A DNA stretch of 64,000 nucleotides from Streptomyces mirabilis (GTDB lineage Bacteria > Actinomycetota > Actinomycetes > Streptomycetales > Streptomycetaceae), in assembly GCF_018310535.1 (NCBI RefSeq), contig NZ_CP074102.1, positions 1,426,001 to 1,490,000 of the forward strand, written 5' to 3'. Under the pieces are notes generated by a model, which saw only the letters and a program-made list of their open reading frames with translations, was not told where the DNA came from and did no database searches. Each line of letters begins with the position of its first letter. Positions within the stretch are counted from its first letter, which is position 1. The position numbers were made by a program, and so were the translations under genes. This document shows positions 39,196 through 47,480 of the stretch, piece after piece.

Positions 39196-39228
39196 GTAGT
39201 AAGGCGTCGTGTCACTTGGTGAGGCGCG

Positions 39229-39264
39229 GGCCAGGCTGTGAGGTGAGCATCACACAGCCCGGCC
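39229..39264. terminator. hairpin between DoxX and the MarR gene
   Basis: GGCCAGGCTGTG pairs with CACACAGCCCGGCC across an 11-nt loop (one bulge in each arm), between the stop of DoxX (39195) and the MarR start (39293). It may end the amidohydrolase-DoxX transcript or structure the MarR leader. Confidence 0.5.
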
Positions 39265-39292
39265 ACGTCGGCTTCGCGCTTAAGGAGTGCCT

Positions 39293-39796
39293 GTGGAGAG
39301 AATCGAATCGGCCAGCCTTGACGCGCAGCAGCCTGTGCGCGCCTTCAGCAGTGCGGCACGCTGGCTCACCGAGCACGTCGGGCAGGAATTCCGACGCGAG
39401 ACCGGCATGTGGCAGATCCACTACGAGATGCTTTCTTGGCTGTCGGAAACTCCTGAGGGGCAACTGGGCCTGACCAAGTTGGCTCGGCGGATGGGGATAT
39501 CGACAAGCAGACTCTCCCATCTGGTGGACCGTGCGCGGGAGCGCGGCTGGGTAGAGCGTGTACCGGATCCTGTCGGCCGTCGTATTGTTCTCGCCAGGCT
39601 GACCAGCGCGGGAAAACATGCCTTGCAAGCGGCAGCTCCCCTGCAGCTTGCATGTGTGCGCTCTCGCTTCCTCGATCGTCTCACCCCTGCCCAGATGGAG
39701 CAGCTGCGCGAGATCAGTGAGGCACTCATCGGGTCGGTCGACCAACAGGATGAAGACGGCGGTACAGGGTCGGGATACACGGGCACGTCAGCCTGA
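39293..39796 (+). CDS. MarR-family transcriptional regulator (first copy)
   Basis: The product is 167 residues from a GTG at 39293 with AAGGAG five bases upstream. The winged helix lies at about 45-115 (LGLTKLARRMGISTSRLSHLVDRARERGWVERV), with the beta wing PVGRRIVLARLTSAGKHAL. MarR proteins bind phenolic-type ligands and repress neighbouring genes; here the likely target is the amidohydrolase-DoxX unit. GC content and codon use are a little lower than in the neighbours, which may indicate transfer. Confidence 0.9.
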   Translation: MERIESASLDAQQPVRAFSSAARWLTEHVGQEFRRETGMWQIHYEMLSWLSETPEGQLGLTKLARRMGISTSRLSHLVDRARERGWVERVPDPVGRRIVLARLTSAGKHALQAAAPLQLACVRSRFLDRLTPAQMEQLREISEALIGSVDQQDEDGGTGSGYTGTSA

Positions 39797-39844
39797 CGTT
39801 GATTCCCTTGGCCGTAGCCCAGTAACGGCCCTTTACAAATGACG

Positions 39845-39985
39845 GGGGCCTGGACGACACGATGCCGGCGTGGAGTCCGGTCGCCCTGAGGCCCATGGTG
39901 GACAGCCGAGGCCGTCGGCCTCGGCGTTTCCAGCGGACTGATGACCCGCGCCCTCCTCGCACGGCCGGACCTTCAATACTGAGTG
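39845..39985 (+). pseudogene. fused remnants of a duplicated amidohydrolase and DoxX gene
   Basis: From 39845 the sequence GGCCTGGACGACACGATGCC...TGGAGTCCGGTCGCC matches the amidohydrolase 3' region at about 38425-38475 with a 12-nt gap. It then jumps to GGCCC(A)TGGTGGACAGCC, matching the last about 90 bp of DoxX (39101-39195), through GCACGGCCGGACCTTCA(ATA)CTGAGT. The fragment stands just before the second MarR gene, in the same order as the intact block. It is thus a scar of a tandem duplication with internal deletion. Confidence 0.8.
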
Positions 39986-40023
39986 ATCAGGAACATCTGC
40001 GCCGCCAGGGAGTTGAGACTGCT

Positions 40024-40575
40024 ATGGAGACCGAAGCGAGGGGCCTGCAGAGCGCGGAACCACCGTCGCCGGCCGACGGCGGCGACGGCGGCGACGGCGA
40101 CGACGACGGCCGAGGTGTAGACCAGGGCATTGATCGTGAACTGCTTGACTGGTGGATGCTGGTGAGGCAGGGCTTCCACGCCACACAGCAGTGTCTCGTG
40201 AGCGAGCTGGCCGAGCGCTTCAACGTCGGCCAAGCCGCCGCCGGTGTCCTGCTGCGCTTGCTCACCACCCCCAAGCACCGGATGCCGATGACACGCCTGG
40301 CACACGAGGCGCGCATGTCCAGCGGCGGGTTCACCAAGCTTGCCGACCGGCTCTGCGCGGCCGGTCTGGCCCGGCGTCTGATGTGCGAGGACGACCGACG
40401 CCTCATCTACCTCGAACTGACCGACCAGGGCGAGGACACGGCCCAGGCCATCTCCGAGGCGGTTACCCAGATCCTGCGCGCCCGGGTACTCACCCCCCTC
40501 GGACGCGACGGGTTCGGCGAGCTCGCCGATGCCATGCGTGAACTGCGCGACGCCAACGACGATCTCGGGAAGTGA
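40024..40575 (+). CDS. MarR-family-like transcriptional regulator (second copy)
   Basis: The product is 183 residues from the ATG at 40024 with GGGAG upstream. An acidic Gly/Asp-rich N-terminus (20-35) is followed by a MarR winged helix (HRMPMTRLAHEARMSSGGFTKLADRLCAAGLARRLMC, then EDDRRLIYLELTDQGED). It differs clearly in sequence from the first MarR gene, so it is not a recent copy. It follows the decayed amidohydrolase/DoxX fragments and has no intact target gene next to it. Confidence 0.87.
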   Translation: METEARGLQSAEPPSPADGGDGGDGDDDGRGVDQGIDRELLDWWMLVRQGFHATQQCLVSELAERFNVGQAAAGVLLRLLTTPKHRMPMTRLAHEARMSSGGFTKLADRLCAAGLARRLMCEDDRRLIYLELTDQGEDTAQAISEAVTQILRARVLTPLGRDGFGELADAMRELRDANDDLGK

Positions 40576-40739
40576 CGACGACACACAGGGGCATCCGAGT
40601 CATCACGCCAGCCACATCGGCGGCCGGAAGCCGGTGCCGGCCAAGCAACCTCCTCGAACCCCGACCGAGCGCCGGAGGGTGGATGGTGAGGGACAACCCC
40701 TCGACGGATGTGGAAGGGGTCGTGCGGCGGGACTGCGTA

Positions 40740-41031
40740 CGGCGTGGGTGGCCAACGGCCGGGAATGGGCCGATGGCGTCCGCGAGCCCGGCATGGTGGT
40801 GCGAGGCGTCGCAGAGGCCGTCGAGGCAATGCGGGCGGCGGCAGCCTGGCCAGGCTCGCCGTCTGGTCTGAGGTGGAGGCGTTCGAGCAGGCACGGCAGG
40901 CCCTGTCGCTGATCGCCGACCTGCCCGGCAGTGAGCTGTACCGGTGTTTCATCCCTGGCTGGGGGATCCGAGCACACAGCTCACAGAGATCGCCTCAGCA
41001 TCGGCGCCCTCGGTTGTCCCAGATCCGGTAG
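40740..41031 (+). pseudogene. decayed hypothetical gene with a frameshift near 40840
   Basis: Frame one reads VANGREWADGVREPGMVVRGVAEAVEAMRAAAA. After a shift near 40840, the neighbouring frame continues LARLAVWSEVEAFEQARQAL and SLIADLPGSELYRCFIPGWGI. Both segments have the amino-acid texture of one helical protein, but the family is not recognised. A real gene with a sequencing error is possible. Confidence 0.3.
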
Positions 41032-41072
41032 CCGCCCGGCACGCCTCTGGCTACGTACCGACGCTTACTCAT
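40995..41072 (-). pseudogene. short N-terminal remnant of a small conserved Streptomyces protein
   Basis: From ATG 41072, with a good ribosome site (GGGGGAG at five bases), 25 codons read MSKRRYVARGVPGGYRIWDN... and end at a TGA. The segment looks like the start of a small conserved actinomycete protein of unknown role. The expected tail is out of frame, so the gene seems truncated. Identification is from memory and weak. Confidence 0.35.
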
Positions 41073-41516
41073 GGCTGCTCCCCCGGCCGTGACAGCCGCA
41101 AGGCGATGGGCCTGCGCCATGGGAAGCGCAGCCGGCCACACAAGATCGCTACTGCTCCTGGCCCAAAGGTCAGGAGCTATGCGATCGCTATACAGATCCA
41201 GTCGAAGACGTACACCGACACCCCAGTCCCCCACGACATCACTGCGGCTCGTTCCCGCAGCGCAGAGAGCCTGTCAGGCCAGTCATACGACGGGAATGAA
41301 CCGCTCAGGTTCTTCACGCGATCTTTGCCCGCCTGTGGGGCCTGTGGCCCGTCAAGTCCGTCGGCGCTCGACATCAGGTCGGTCACCTTCCCGCGGATCA
41401 TCGCAGTAAGGCACCGCACCAGATGCCCGCTTTCCAAGCGCGGTGACAGGGGGAGCGACGTCGGCTGGAACCGTCACCACAGTTCCAGCCGACTGCCCTC
41501 GCTCACCCGTGTCGGG

Positions 41517-42095
41517 TCAATGGTCCGCGCAGCACGGTGTCGGATCCGGGACCTCGAACGGGACCAGTGTCCCGCCCGCGGCCGGCATCGCGGCCAGGAC
41601 CAGTCGACCTTCGCGCCACTCCGGTCGTACGTGATCGCGGGTGACGATCCGCTGGTCCGGGTCGGGACCGTCGGGTGCGCCGAGGACGACGATCCGCTCG
41701 ACCGCGGAGACGGCCAGCAGCCGGGCGACGGTCACCGTTCCGGTGAGGGCGTCGGCCCCGGCGTACCGGACGGCGCGGCCCCCGGTGCGCGCGAGGTGCT
41801 CCGCGGCGGCGTGTGCGGCACCGGCGGCCAGCTCGTCCGGACCGTGCCGTCCGGCGCCGAAGGCGGCGCCGAACCCCCGTTCCGTGAGCGACCGCCAGGC
41901 CTCGCGGGCCACCCGCTCCGAGGGGGTGGCGAAGGACAGCGCGGTATGCGGCCGTCCCTCCCGCACATGGTGCGTGCAGCCCACCACCCCTTCGTCCAGG
42001 CCGAGTTCGGCAACGAGGTCGAAGAGGAGGTGGTCGGCCGCCCGCAGGGTTCCGGACAGACCGGTGTCCACCCCGACGACGTACCGTTCGGTCAC
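41517..42095 (-). CDS. hypothetical protein translationally coupled to the PHP metallohydrolase
   Basis: The start is a GTG at 42095 overlapping the stop of the upstream PHP gene (GTGA), giving 192 residues. It begins TERYVVGVDTGLSGTLRAADHLLFDLVAELGLD and contains an alternation of beta strands and helices (AVERIVVLGAPDGPD), as in a Rossmann-like fold. It ends in PTPCCADH. No membrane segment or known motif is seen. Coupling suggests a shared pathway with the PHP protein, but the upstream protein is exported by Tat and this one is not. Confidence 0.7.
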   Translation of the reverse strand: MTERYVVGVDTGLSGTLRAADHLLFDLVAELGLDEGVVGCTHHVREGRPHTALSFATPSERVAREAWRSLTERGFGAAFGAGRHGPDELAAGAAHAAAEHLARTGGRAVRYAGADALTGTVTVARLLAVSAVERIVVLGAPDGPDPDQRIVTRDHVRPEWREGRLVLAAMPAAGGTLVPFEVPDPTPCCADH

Positions 42096-43804
42096 GACGG
42101 CAGGACCCACACCGGGTTGGAGTAGAACCACAGGTCCTTCCACGGGTCCGCGTCGCCGACGACGTCCACGGCCGGTCCCGCCGGGTCGACCGCCGCGCCC
42201 ATCAGACCGGTGGCGGAACGGTTGCCGTCGGTGCCGCGCAGCCGGACGTACACCGGGCGGTCGACCGCGCCGAGGGAGTACGAGAGACGCACCACGCCCG
42301 TGGACTTGTTCACCTCGTACGACTGGACGACCTTCGCGGTCGGCGCGGTGAAGGTGTCCTTGTCGGCGACGGCGCCCGTGACATCGCCCTGGATGACGTC
42401 CACGCGGGCCAACTTCGGTACGAAGCCGGCCCAGTTGGGTCCGTCGGCGAGCGCGATGTCGACCGTCAGCGTGACCTTCTGCCCCTTCTTGACGTGCAGC
42501 GCGCCGCCGAGGGTCGCCCAGCGGCTGCCGCCCGCCACCCGCGCGTCGAGGCCGCTGATGAGCTGCCCGTGGTCGACCCACACGCGCCCGGCGCGGATGC
42601 CGTCCATGACGGCGGCGTACGAGAAGCCGTCGGCGCCGACGTGGGTACGGCTGTACTGGCCGGGCCAGTAGTCGCCCTGGGTGACGTCGATCTTGCCGCC
42701 GTAGACCGGGTCGGTGTGCTTGCCGTTGGCGGTGAAGTCACTGTCCGGGCCGCCGCGGACGGCGGTGTCCGTGTACACCTGGTGGGAGTCGGAGTTGGCG
42801 GTGATCCACCAGGGCTTGCCCTCGGCGAGGAGGCTGTCCCACAGTCCGCCGACCGTGGCGGTCATCCAGTCGAAGCCGCCCCAGGTGCGGTAGCTCTCCA
42901 GCGGGTAGCCGGCGAAGGAGTCGGCGCTCGGGTTGTTGTCGTAGATGCCCCGGGCCCGCCCCATGCCCAGCGGCGTCGCGATGCCCGCCGCCTGATGGCC
43001 CGGTGCGCCCTCGAAACCGACGGCGATCTGACGGCCCGAGCCGGTCGCGTCGCGCCAGCCGCGGATCTCGTGCGGCGAGTCGACACCGCGCCGCGCCGGG
43101 TGGTTGGCGAGCATCAGCGCGTCCTTGACCTTGCGCCGCTGCACCTGCTCCGCGAGGAAGTTGAGGCCCGCGACGGCGAGCGCCTCGTTGGCGGGTGACG
43201 ACCCGCTGGAGCCCGTCACCGCACCGTCATAGGACGTCTCGAACGCCTTCAGAACGCTGACCTCGTTGTTGCCGGGGTGCACGAAGACGGTGCCGTGCTC
43301 GGCGCCCGGGATGTTCCACTCCAGGCCCTGGAAGACAAGTGTGTCCTCGTACTTCTCCCGGGCCTCCTTGATGTCCGGGTTGACCTTGTCGACACCGATC
43401 TTGGCGTGCGTCTCGCTGCCGTGGTCGGTGATGACCATCCAGTCCAGACCGTGCCGGGCGCCCTGCCGGACCTGGTCGCCGACGCGGTACTTGCCGTCGC
43501 TGCTGTACTGGGTGTGGATGTGGTGGTCACCGGACAGCCAGAGGAAGCCGTTCCGCCTCCGACCGCTCGTGGCGCTGGAGGCGTACGCCGGTGCCGCCGC
43601 CCCCTGCGCGAGGACGCCACCGGCGGCGAGTCCCGCGCCGAGCAGCCCCGCGCGGCGCAGCAGCGAGCGGCGCGACTGTTGCTCGGGGGTCAGGGCCTCG
43701 TCGGGCACGGAGGGGTCGAACGCGGCGGGAAGCGACTCACTCTCGTGGTCGTGACCGTGGCTGTGGTCGTGCTGGTGACCGTGGTGGTGATGCCCGTGCC
43801 CCAT
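42092..43804 (-). CDS. Tat-exported PHP-domain metallohydrolase (CehA/McbA-like) with His-rich leader
   Basis: The start is the ATG at 43804 with AGGAGG upstream. The product is 570 residues. Residues 2-20 are almost only His, Gly and Asp (GHGHHHHGHQHDHSHGHDH). A twin-arginine signal (SRRSLLRRAGLLGAGLA, 44-60) follows. The PHP fold starts with GDHHIHTQYSSDG (His95, His97) and ITDHGSE (Asp127, His128). Later ligands are in LANHPARRG and NSDSHQVY. The C-terminal third is beta-rich. It acts outside the membrane as a metal-dependent phosphoesterase or amidase-like hydrolase. The His-rich leader precedes the signal and could bind zinc or nickel in the cytoplasm before export. Confidence 0.88.
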   Translation of the reverse strand: MGHGHHHHGHQHDHSHGHDHESESLPAAFDPSVPDEALTPEQQSRRSLLRRAGLLGAGLAAGGVLAQGAAAPAYASSATSGRRRNGFLWLSGDHHIHTQYSSDGKYRVGDQVRQGARHGLDWMVITDHGSETHAKIGVDKVNPDIKEAREKYEDTLVFQGLEWNIPGAEHGTVFVHPGNNEVSVLKAFETSYDGAVTGSSGSSPANEALAVAGLNFLAEQVQRRKVKDALMLANHPARRGVDSPHEIRGWRDATGSGRQIAVGFEGAPGHQAAGIATPLGMGRARGIYDNNPSADSFAGYPLESYRTWGGFDWMTATVGGLWDSLLAEGKPWWITANSDSHQVYTDTAVRGGPDSDFTANGKHTDPVYGGKIDVTQGDYWPGQYSRTHVGADGFSYAAVMDGIRAGRVWVDHGQLISGLDARVAGGSRWATLGGALHVKKGQKVTLTVDIALADGPNWAGFVPKLARVDVIQGDVTGAVADKDTFTAPTAKVVQSYEVNKSTGVVRLSYSLGAVDRPVYVRLRGTDGNRSATGLMGAAVDPAGPAVDVVGDADPWKDLWFYSNPVWVLPS

Positions 43805-43938
43805 GCCTGCCTCCTGAGTCGTGCGCCGCGAGTGCGAGAGCGCGCCACGAGGAGATTCGGTGCGGAACGTGAACGCCGGACGGCGGGCGCGTGATCGGCG
43901 GGCGATGGGGGTAAGTCGACTCACCACTTCCACCTCAA

Positions 43939-44376
43939 CTACCCACCCAGGCTCACCCGTAGCTCCGCCCACACGACCTTGTGGGCCGTCCCGATCCGGG
44001 GCTCCACACCCCACCGCTCGGCCAGCGCCGCGACGAGCACCAGTCCGCGCCCGCCTTCGCCGTCCGGCTCCCGCAGCACCGGCAGCCGCTCGGTCCGCCC
44101 GTCGGCCACCTCCACGCGGACGACGCCGTCGCGCAGCACCAGCCGTACCCGGAAGCTGCGCCCGCGCACGCTCCCGTGCCGTACGGCGTTCGCGGCCAGC
44201 TCGGCCACGACCAGGCTCACGTCTTCGCTGGCCTCACTGTCGTACGCGAACCCCCACACGTCCATCCGGTTCGCGACCAGCCGTCGCGCGAGCCGGGCGC
44301 CTCGCGGCGTGCAGCTGAAGAGTTGCGTGAACGTACGTACGGTGACTGGTTCTTGGGCCCGGGTGTCTCCTTGCAT
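43939..44376 (-). CDS. anti-sigma-factor-like ATPase (HATPase_c_2, RsbW/SpoIIAB type)
   Basis: The product is 145 residues. The N box is VVAELAANAVRHG, the G1 box is VEVADGR and the G2 box is GEGGRGLVLVAALAERWG, the order in the serine-kinase anti-sigma ATPase family. It is divergent from the XRE-DUF397 pair 114 bp away. Such ATPases next to WhiJ/AbaA-type XRE and DUF397 genes are common in Streptomyces and modulate development and antibiotic production. Confidence 0.9.
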   Translation of the reverse strand: MQGDTRAQEPVTVRTFTQLFSCTPRGARLARRLVANRMDVWGFAYDSEASEDVSLVVAELAANAVRHGSVRGRSFRVRLVLRDGVVRVEVADGRTERLPVLREPDGEGGRGLVLVAALAERWGVEPRIGTAHKVVWAELRVSLGG

Positions 44377-44490
44377 GGCTCAACGGTCCCGGGTATCACG
44401 GGCGTCGACCAGCGACGCCACTCGTACGCCGGGTTCTGTAGGGGTTCACTGTGTGGACAGTACGAGTCACCGTCCGTGACCATAACCGGC

Positions 44491-45318
44491 ATGACCAACA
44501 GCACCACGAACGAGCCCGAACCGTCGGACGGTCTGAAGACGTTCGGCCTGGTCCACAAGGCCTGCCGCAAGCGGGCGGGGCTGACGCAGGAGGAGTTCGC
44601 TCCCCTGGTGGGGTACCAGCCGTCCACGGTGGCGTCGATCGAACAGGGGAGGCGGTTGCCGCCACGGGCGTATGTGGAGCGGGCGGAGGAGGTGTTGGAT
44701 GCGTTCGGTGTACTGAGGGCGGCGGCGAAGTACGCGACTCGGCAGCCGGGGTTGGCGTCCTGGTTCCGCGAGTGGGCGGAACTGGAGGAGCAGGCGATCA
44801 GTCTCTATACGTTCGAGAACCGGCTGGTGCCGGGGCTGCTCCAGACGGAAGGGTACGCACGCACTCTCTTCAACGAACGAGTACCCGTCCTGACGGACAC
44901 TCAGATCGAGGCTCAGATCGCCGCTCGCGCGGACCGCCAGCGACTGCTCGCGGAGCGGCCCAACACGGCGTTCGGCTTCATCGTCGAGGAGTACGTCGTC
45001 CAGCGGGGAACCGGCGGTTCCGAAGCAACGCGCGAACTGATCGAGCACGTCTTGGCAGTCACAGAACTGCGCAACGTGGAGGTGCAGTTAATGCCGCTGA
45101 CGCGCCACGTCCACGCCGGTCTCAACGGCCCTATGCAACTGCTGGAGACTCCGGAGAACGAGTGGCTCGGCTACTGCGAGGGACAGGAAAGCGGCCAGCT
45201 CATCGCCAATCAGAAAACGATCAGTGTGCTCCACATGCGCTATGCGAAACTGCGTTCACAGGCTCTCGCCCCGGACGATTCCCGGAGCCTGCTGGAGCGG
45301 ATGCGAGGAGCGCTATGA
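44491..45318 (+). CDS. XRE-type regulator with DUF5753 domain (WhiJ-like)
   Basis: The product is 275 residues from an ATG with no strong ribosome site. The N-terminal helix-turn-helix is LVHKACRKRAGLTQEEFAPLVGYQPSTVASIEQGRRLP (20-60). The DUF5753 domain begins at about 95 (LYTFENRLVPGLLQTEGYAR) and includes LTRHVHAGLNGPMQLLE. It overlaps the DUF397 gene by 4 nt (ATGA), the usual arrangement of WhiJ-type pairs in which the small protein modulates DNA binding by the regulator. Confidence 0.95.
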   Translation: MTNSTTNEPEPSDGLKTFGLVHKACRKRAGLTQEEFAPLVGYQPSTVASIEQGRRLPPRAYVERAEEVLDAFGVLRAAAKYATRQPGLASWFREWAELEEQAISLYTFENRLVPGLLQTEGYARTLFNERVPVLTDTQIEAQIAARADRQRLLAERPNTAFGFIVEEYVVQRGTGGSEATRELIEHVLAVTELRNVEVQLMPLTRHVHAGLNGPMQLLETPENEWLGYCEGQESGQLIANQKTISVLHMRYAKLRSQALAPDDSRSLLERMRGAL

Positions 45319-45518
45319 GCATCACGGAACTGACCTGGTTCAAGAGCAGCTACAGCGGCGACAGCTCTGGCGACTGCGTCGAAGTCGCCACCTGCCCCAC
45401 CACCATCCACATCCGCGACTCCAAGCACACCCCCGGCCCTCAACTCGCTCTCTCCCCCACCACCTGGACCGAGTTCGTGGAGTTCGCCGCAGGCGAGGGC
45501 GTGGACCGGTCCCGCTGA
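45315..45518 (+). CDS. DUF397 protein (partner of the XRE regulator)
   Basis: The product is 67 residues from an ATG overlapping the XRE stop. It has the DUF397 pattern: LTWFKSSYSGDSSGDCVEVA, then IHIRDSK and a final W-x-x-F (TTWTEFVEF). Its last 79 bp overlap the opposite MFS gene. Confidence 0.95.
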   Translation: MSITELTWFKSSYSGDSSGDCVEVATCPTTIHIRDSKHTPGPQLALSPTTWTEFVEFAAGEGVDRSR

Positions 45519-46777
45519 ATCCACAGCGCGGCGCCCGCCGCCAGCGCCGTGCCCCCAAGTAGCCACGGCAGCGGACCCGACGGAAGCACCCCGACGACCA
45601 GACCACTGAGCGCCGCCACGAGTTGCAGGGCCAGGGACTGGACGGACAACGCGGTGGCGCGCCCGGCGCTGGGGACACGGCGGTGCAGGAGCTCGTTCTC
45701 GCTGGGCGCCCCCGCGCCGATGCCGAGGTAGACGAGCGCGTAACCCCCGGCGGCGAGGACCGTGGCGAACGGTGCCGTGGACACCGCCGTGGCGCCGAGC
45801 AGAAGCAGCCCGCTCGCCCCGGCGCCGAGGCTCACCATGACCGCGCGCTCGCCACTGCCCGAGAGCCGGGCCGTGAGCGGAGCGAGGTGGCTGCCGACGC
45901 CGGAACTGACGAAACCGAGGCAGGCGATGACGGCGTAGAGGACGGCGCCGGACTCCGAGGCGCCGGTGAGGGCGGCAGCGCGGCCGGGGGTGAGGAGTTC
46001 GAGCGCGGCCAGGGCGCAGCCCACGGCCCCGGCGCTGAGGAACACGCGCCGGACGAGGACGTCCCGTGCGCCCAGCCGCAGTCCGCCCACGACGGTGGCC
46101 GGGATGCCCTGAAGGACGCCGCGGAGGGTGGCCTTCGCGCGGGGCAGCTCGCGCAGGGCGGCCAGGACGTACAGCACGAAGACGACCTCCACCGCCGCGC
46201 CGAGGAGCAGCGGGACGGAGAGGGGCAGCACGAGTCCGGAGGTCGCCTCGGAGAGACGCGCCCCGAGGTCGGGGCCGAGTCCGAGGAGCCAGGGCAGGGC
46301 GCCGCCGATGAGCGTGCCCGTGGCGAGCGCGGCGGAGGTCGCGAAGCCGCCGCGGGCGAGTCCCGTACGGAGTTCGGCGTCGGGACCGGCGTGGGCGTGG
46401 ACCGTGTCGACGTACCAGGCCTCGGCGGGGCCGCTGGACAGGGCGCGGGCCGTGCCCATCAGGACCATGCCGAGAGTGAGGACCCAGGCGGTGGTGCCCA
46501 GGGCCTGGAGGGTCAGGGCGGTCAGGTTCAGCAGGCCTGCGGCGGCGAGGACGGCGCGGCGGCCGAGTACGTCGGAGAGTCCTCCGGTGGGCAGTTCCAG
46601 CGCGGCGGCGGTGAGGGAGTGGGCGGCGAAGAAGCCCGCGATCGCGGCCATGGTCATGCCCCGCTCGGTGAAGAGCAGGATGAGGGGAGCGGTGGACATC
46701 CCTGCGGGCAGCCAGAAGAGAACGCAGGCCATGACGTAGCGGCGGCGGGCGGTACATAAGTCCAGCGACCCGGTCAT
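45440..46777 (-). CDS. MFS transporter
   Basis: The start is the ATG at 46777 overlapping the ArsR stop (ATGA). The product is 445 residues with about 12 membrane segments. Segment 2-3 carries LELPTGGLSDVLGRRAVLAAAG, close to the family G-x-x-x-D-x-x-G-R-R motif. The last about 26 codons overlap the DUF397 gene on the other strand. It is probably an exporter controlled by the upstream ArsR-type regulator. Confidence 0.88.
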   Translation of the reverse strand: MTGSLDLCTARRRYVMACVLFWLPAGMSTAPLILLFTERGMTMAAIAGFFAAHSLTAAALELPTGGLSDVLGRRAVLAAAGLLNLTALTLQALGTTAWVLTLGMVLMGTARALSSGPAEAWYVDTVHAHAGPDAELRTGLARGGFATSAALATGTLIGGALPWLLGLGPDLGARLSEATSGLVLPLSVPLLLGAAVEVVFVLYVLAALRELPRAKATLRGVLQGIPATVVGGLRLGARDVLVRRVFLSAGAVGCALAALELLTPGRAAALTGASESGAVLYAVIACLGFVSSGVGSHLAPLTARLSGSGERAVMVSLGAGASGLLLLGATAVSTAPFATVLAAGGYALVYLGIGAGAPSENELLHRRVPSAGRATALSVQSLALQLVAALSGLVVGVLPSGPLPWLLGGTALAAGAALWIQRDRSTPSPAANSTNSVQVVGERAS

Positions 46778-47418
46778 GAACCCGCCCCGTCCTCTGTTCC
46801 CGACCCCTCTGCGACCGGCTCCGCCGTTCCCGGCTCGCGCGGCGCCACCGGCAGCCCCGCGGCGACGAACACGACCCGCTCGGCCCGCGGATCCTCCGCG
46901 TCGCGCGCGGCCAGTTCCTCCAGCTTCCGGTCGATCGCCTCCGAGAGTTCGGCGAGCGACTCGGGGGTCAGACGGGGCATCAGGTCGGTGATCCCGGCCA
47001 CCTCCGGCCACTCCGGGCCCAACCGCCCCTCGGCGACGTCCTCCTCGTACCGTACGAGCGAAGCCTCCAGGTGCTCGATCTGACGCCTGCGCGAGAGGCT
47101 CAGGAAGTCGCGGCTGGCCGGCGAGGCCTCCATGGCCTTGTTGCTCCAGGAGGTCACGGAGTGCACCGCCTGCCAGCGGCGCTCCCGCCCGTCCCGGTGC
47201 GCGGCCTCGGCGACGAACGCGTACTTCGCCAGAACCCGCAGGTGGTAGCTGGTGGAGGCGGACGACTCCCCGGTCCTGACCGCGAGTTCACTCGCGGTGG
47301 CCGGGCCGTCCTGCCGCAACATCCCGAGCAGCCGGATACGCAGAGGGTGCGTGAGGGCCTTCAGGGCCCCGGCGTCCCGCTCGGGATCGAGTACGCGTTT
47401 GTGCTCGTCGCTGACCAT
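46774..47418 (-). CDS. ArsR-family transcriptional regulator
   Basis: The product is 214 residues. The winged helix spans about 15-90: ALKALTHPLRIRLLGMLRQDGPATASELAVRTGESSASTSYHLRVL, then RDGRERRWQAV. The C-terminal helices form the dimer region. No CxC metal site is seen, so a non-metal ligand is likely. It is coupled to the MFS gene, which it probably represses. Confidence 0.9.
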   Translation of the reverse strand: MVSDEHKRVLDPERDAGALKALTHPLRIRLLGMLRQDGPATASELAVRTGESSASTSYHLRVLAKYAFVAEAAHRDGRERRWQAVHSVTSWSNKAMEASPASRDFLSLSRRRQIEHLEASLVRYEEDVAEGRLGPEWPEVAGITDLMPRLTPESLAELSEAIDRKLEELAARDAEDPRAERVVFVAAGLPVAPREPGTAEPVAEGSGTEDGAGS

Positions 47419-47480
47419 GACGGGAGCCTAGAGCGCCCCGCCCACTTTCCAAAAGTATTTTTGCAGAATTTCTTTGGGAA

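Larger units (their letters stand above)
40576..41516. other. 941-bp stretch of probable gene debris
   Basis: No intact gene is convincing. Candidate debris includes a plus-strand pair of frames (listed as pseudogene at 40740) and the 25-codon minus-strand piece at 40995-41072. GC content falls and codon-position bias is lost toward 41100-41400. A minus-strand frame at 41177-41437 (86 codons, TTG start) has no recognisable content. Confidence 0.5.

Noticed and set aside
41177..41437. An 86-codon minus-strand frame
   Set aside because: TTG start without a ribosome site, no recognisable content, weak codon bias. Left as part of the debris region.
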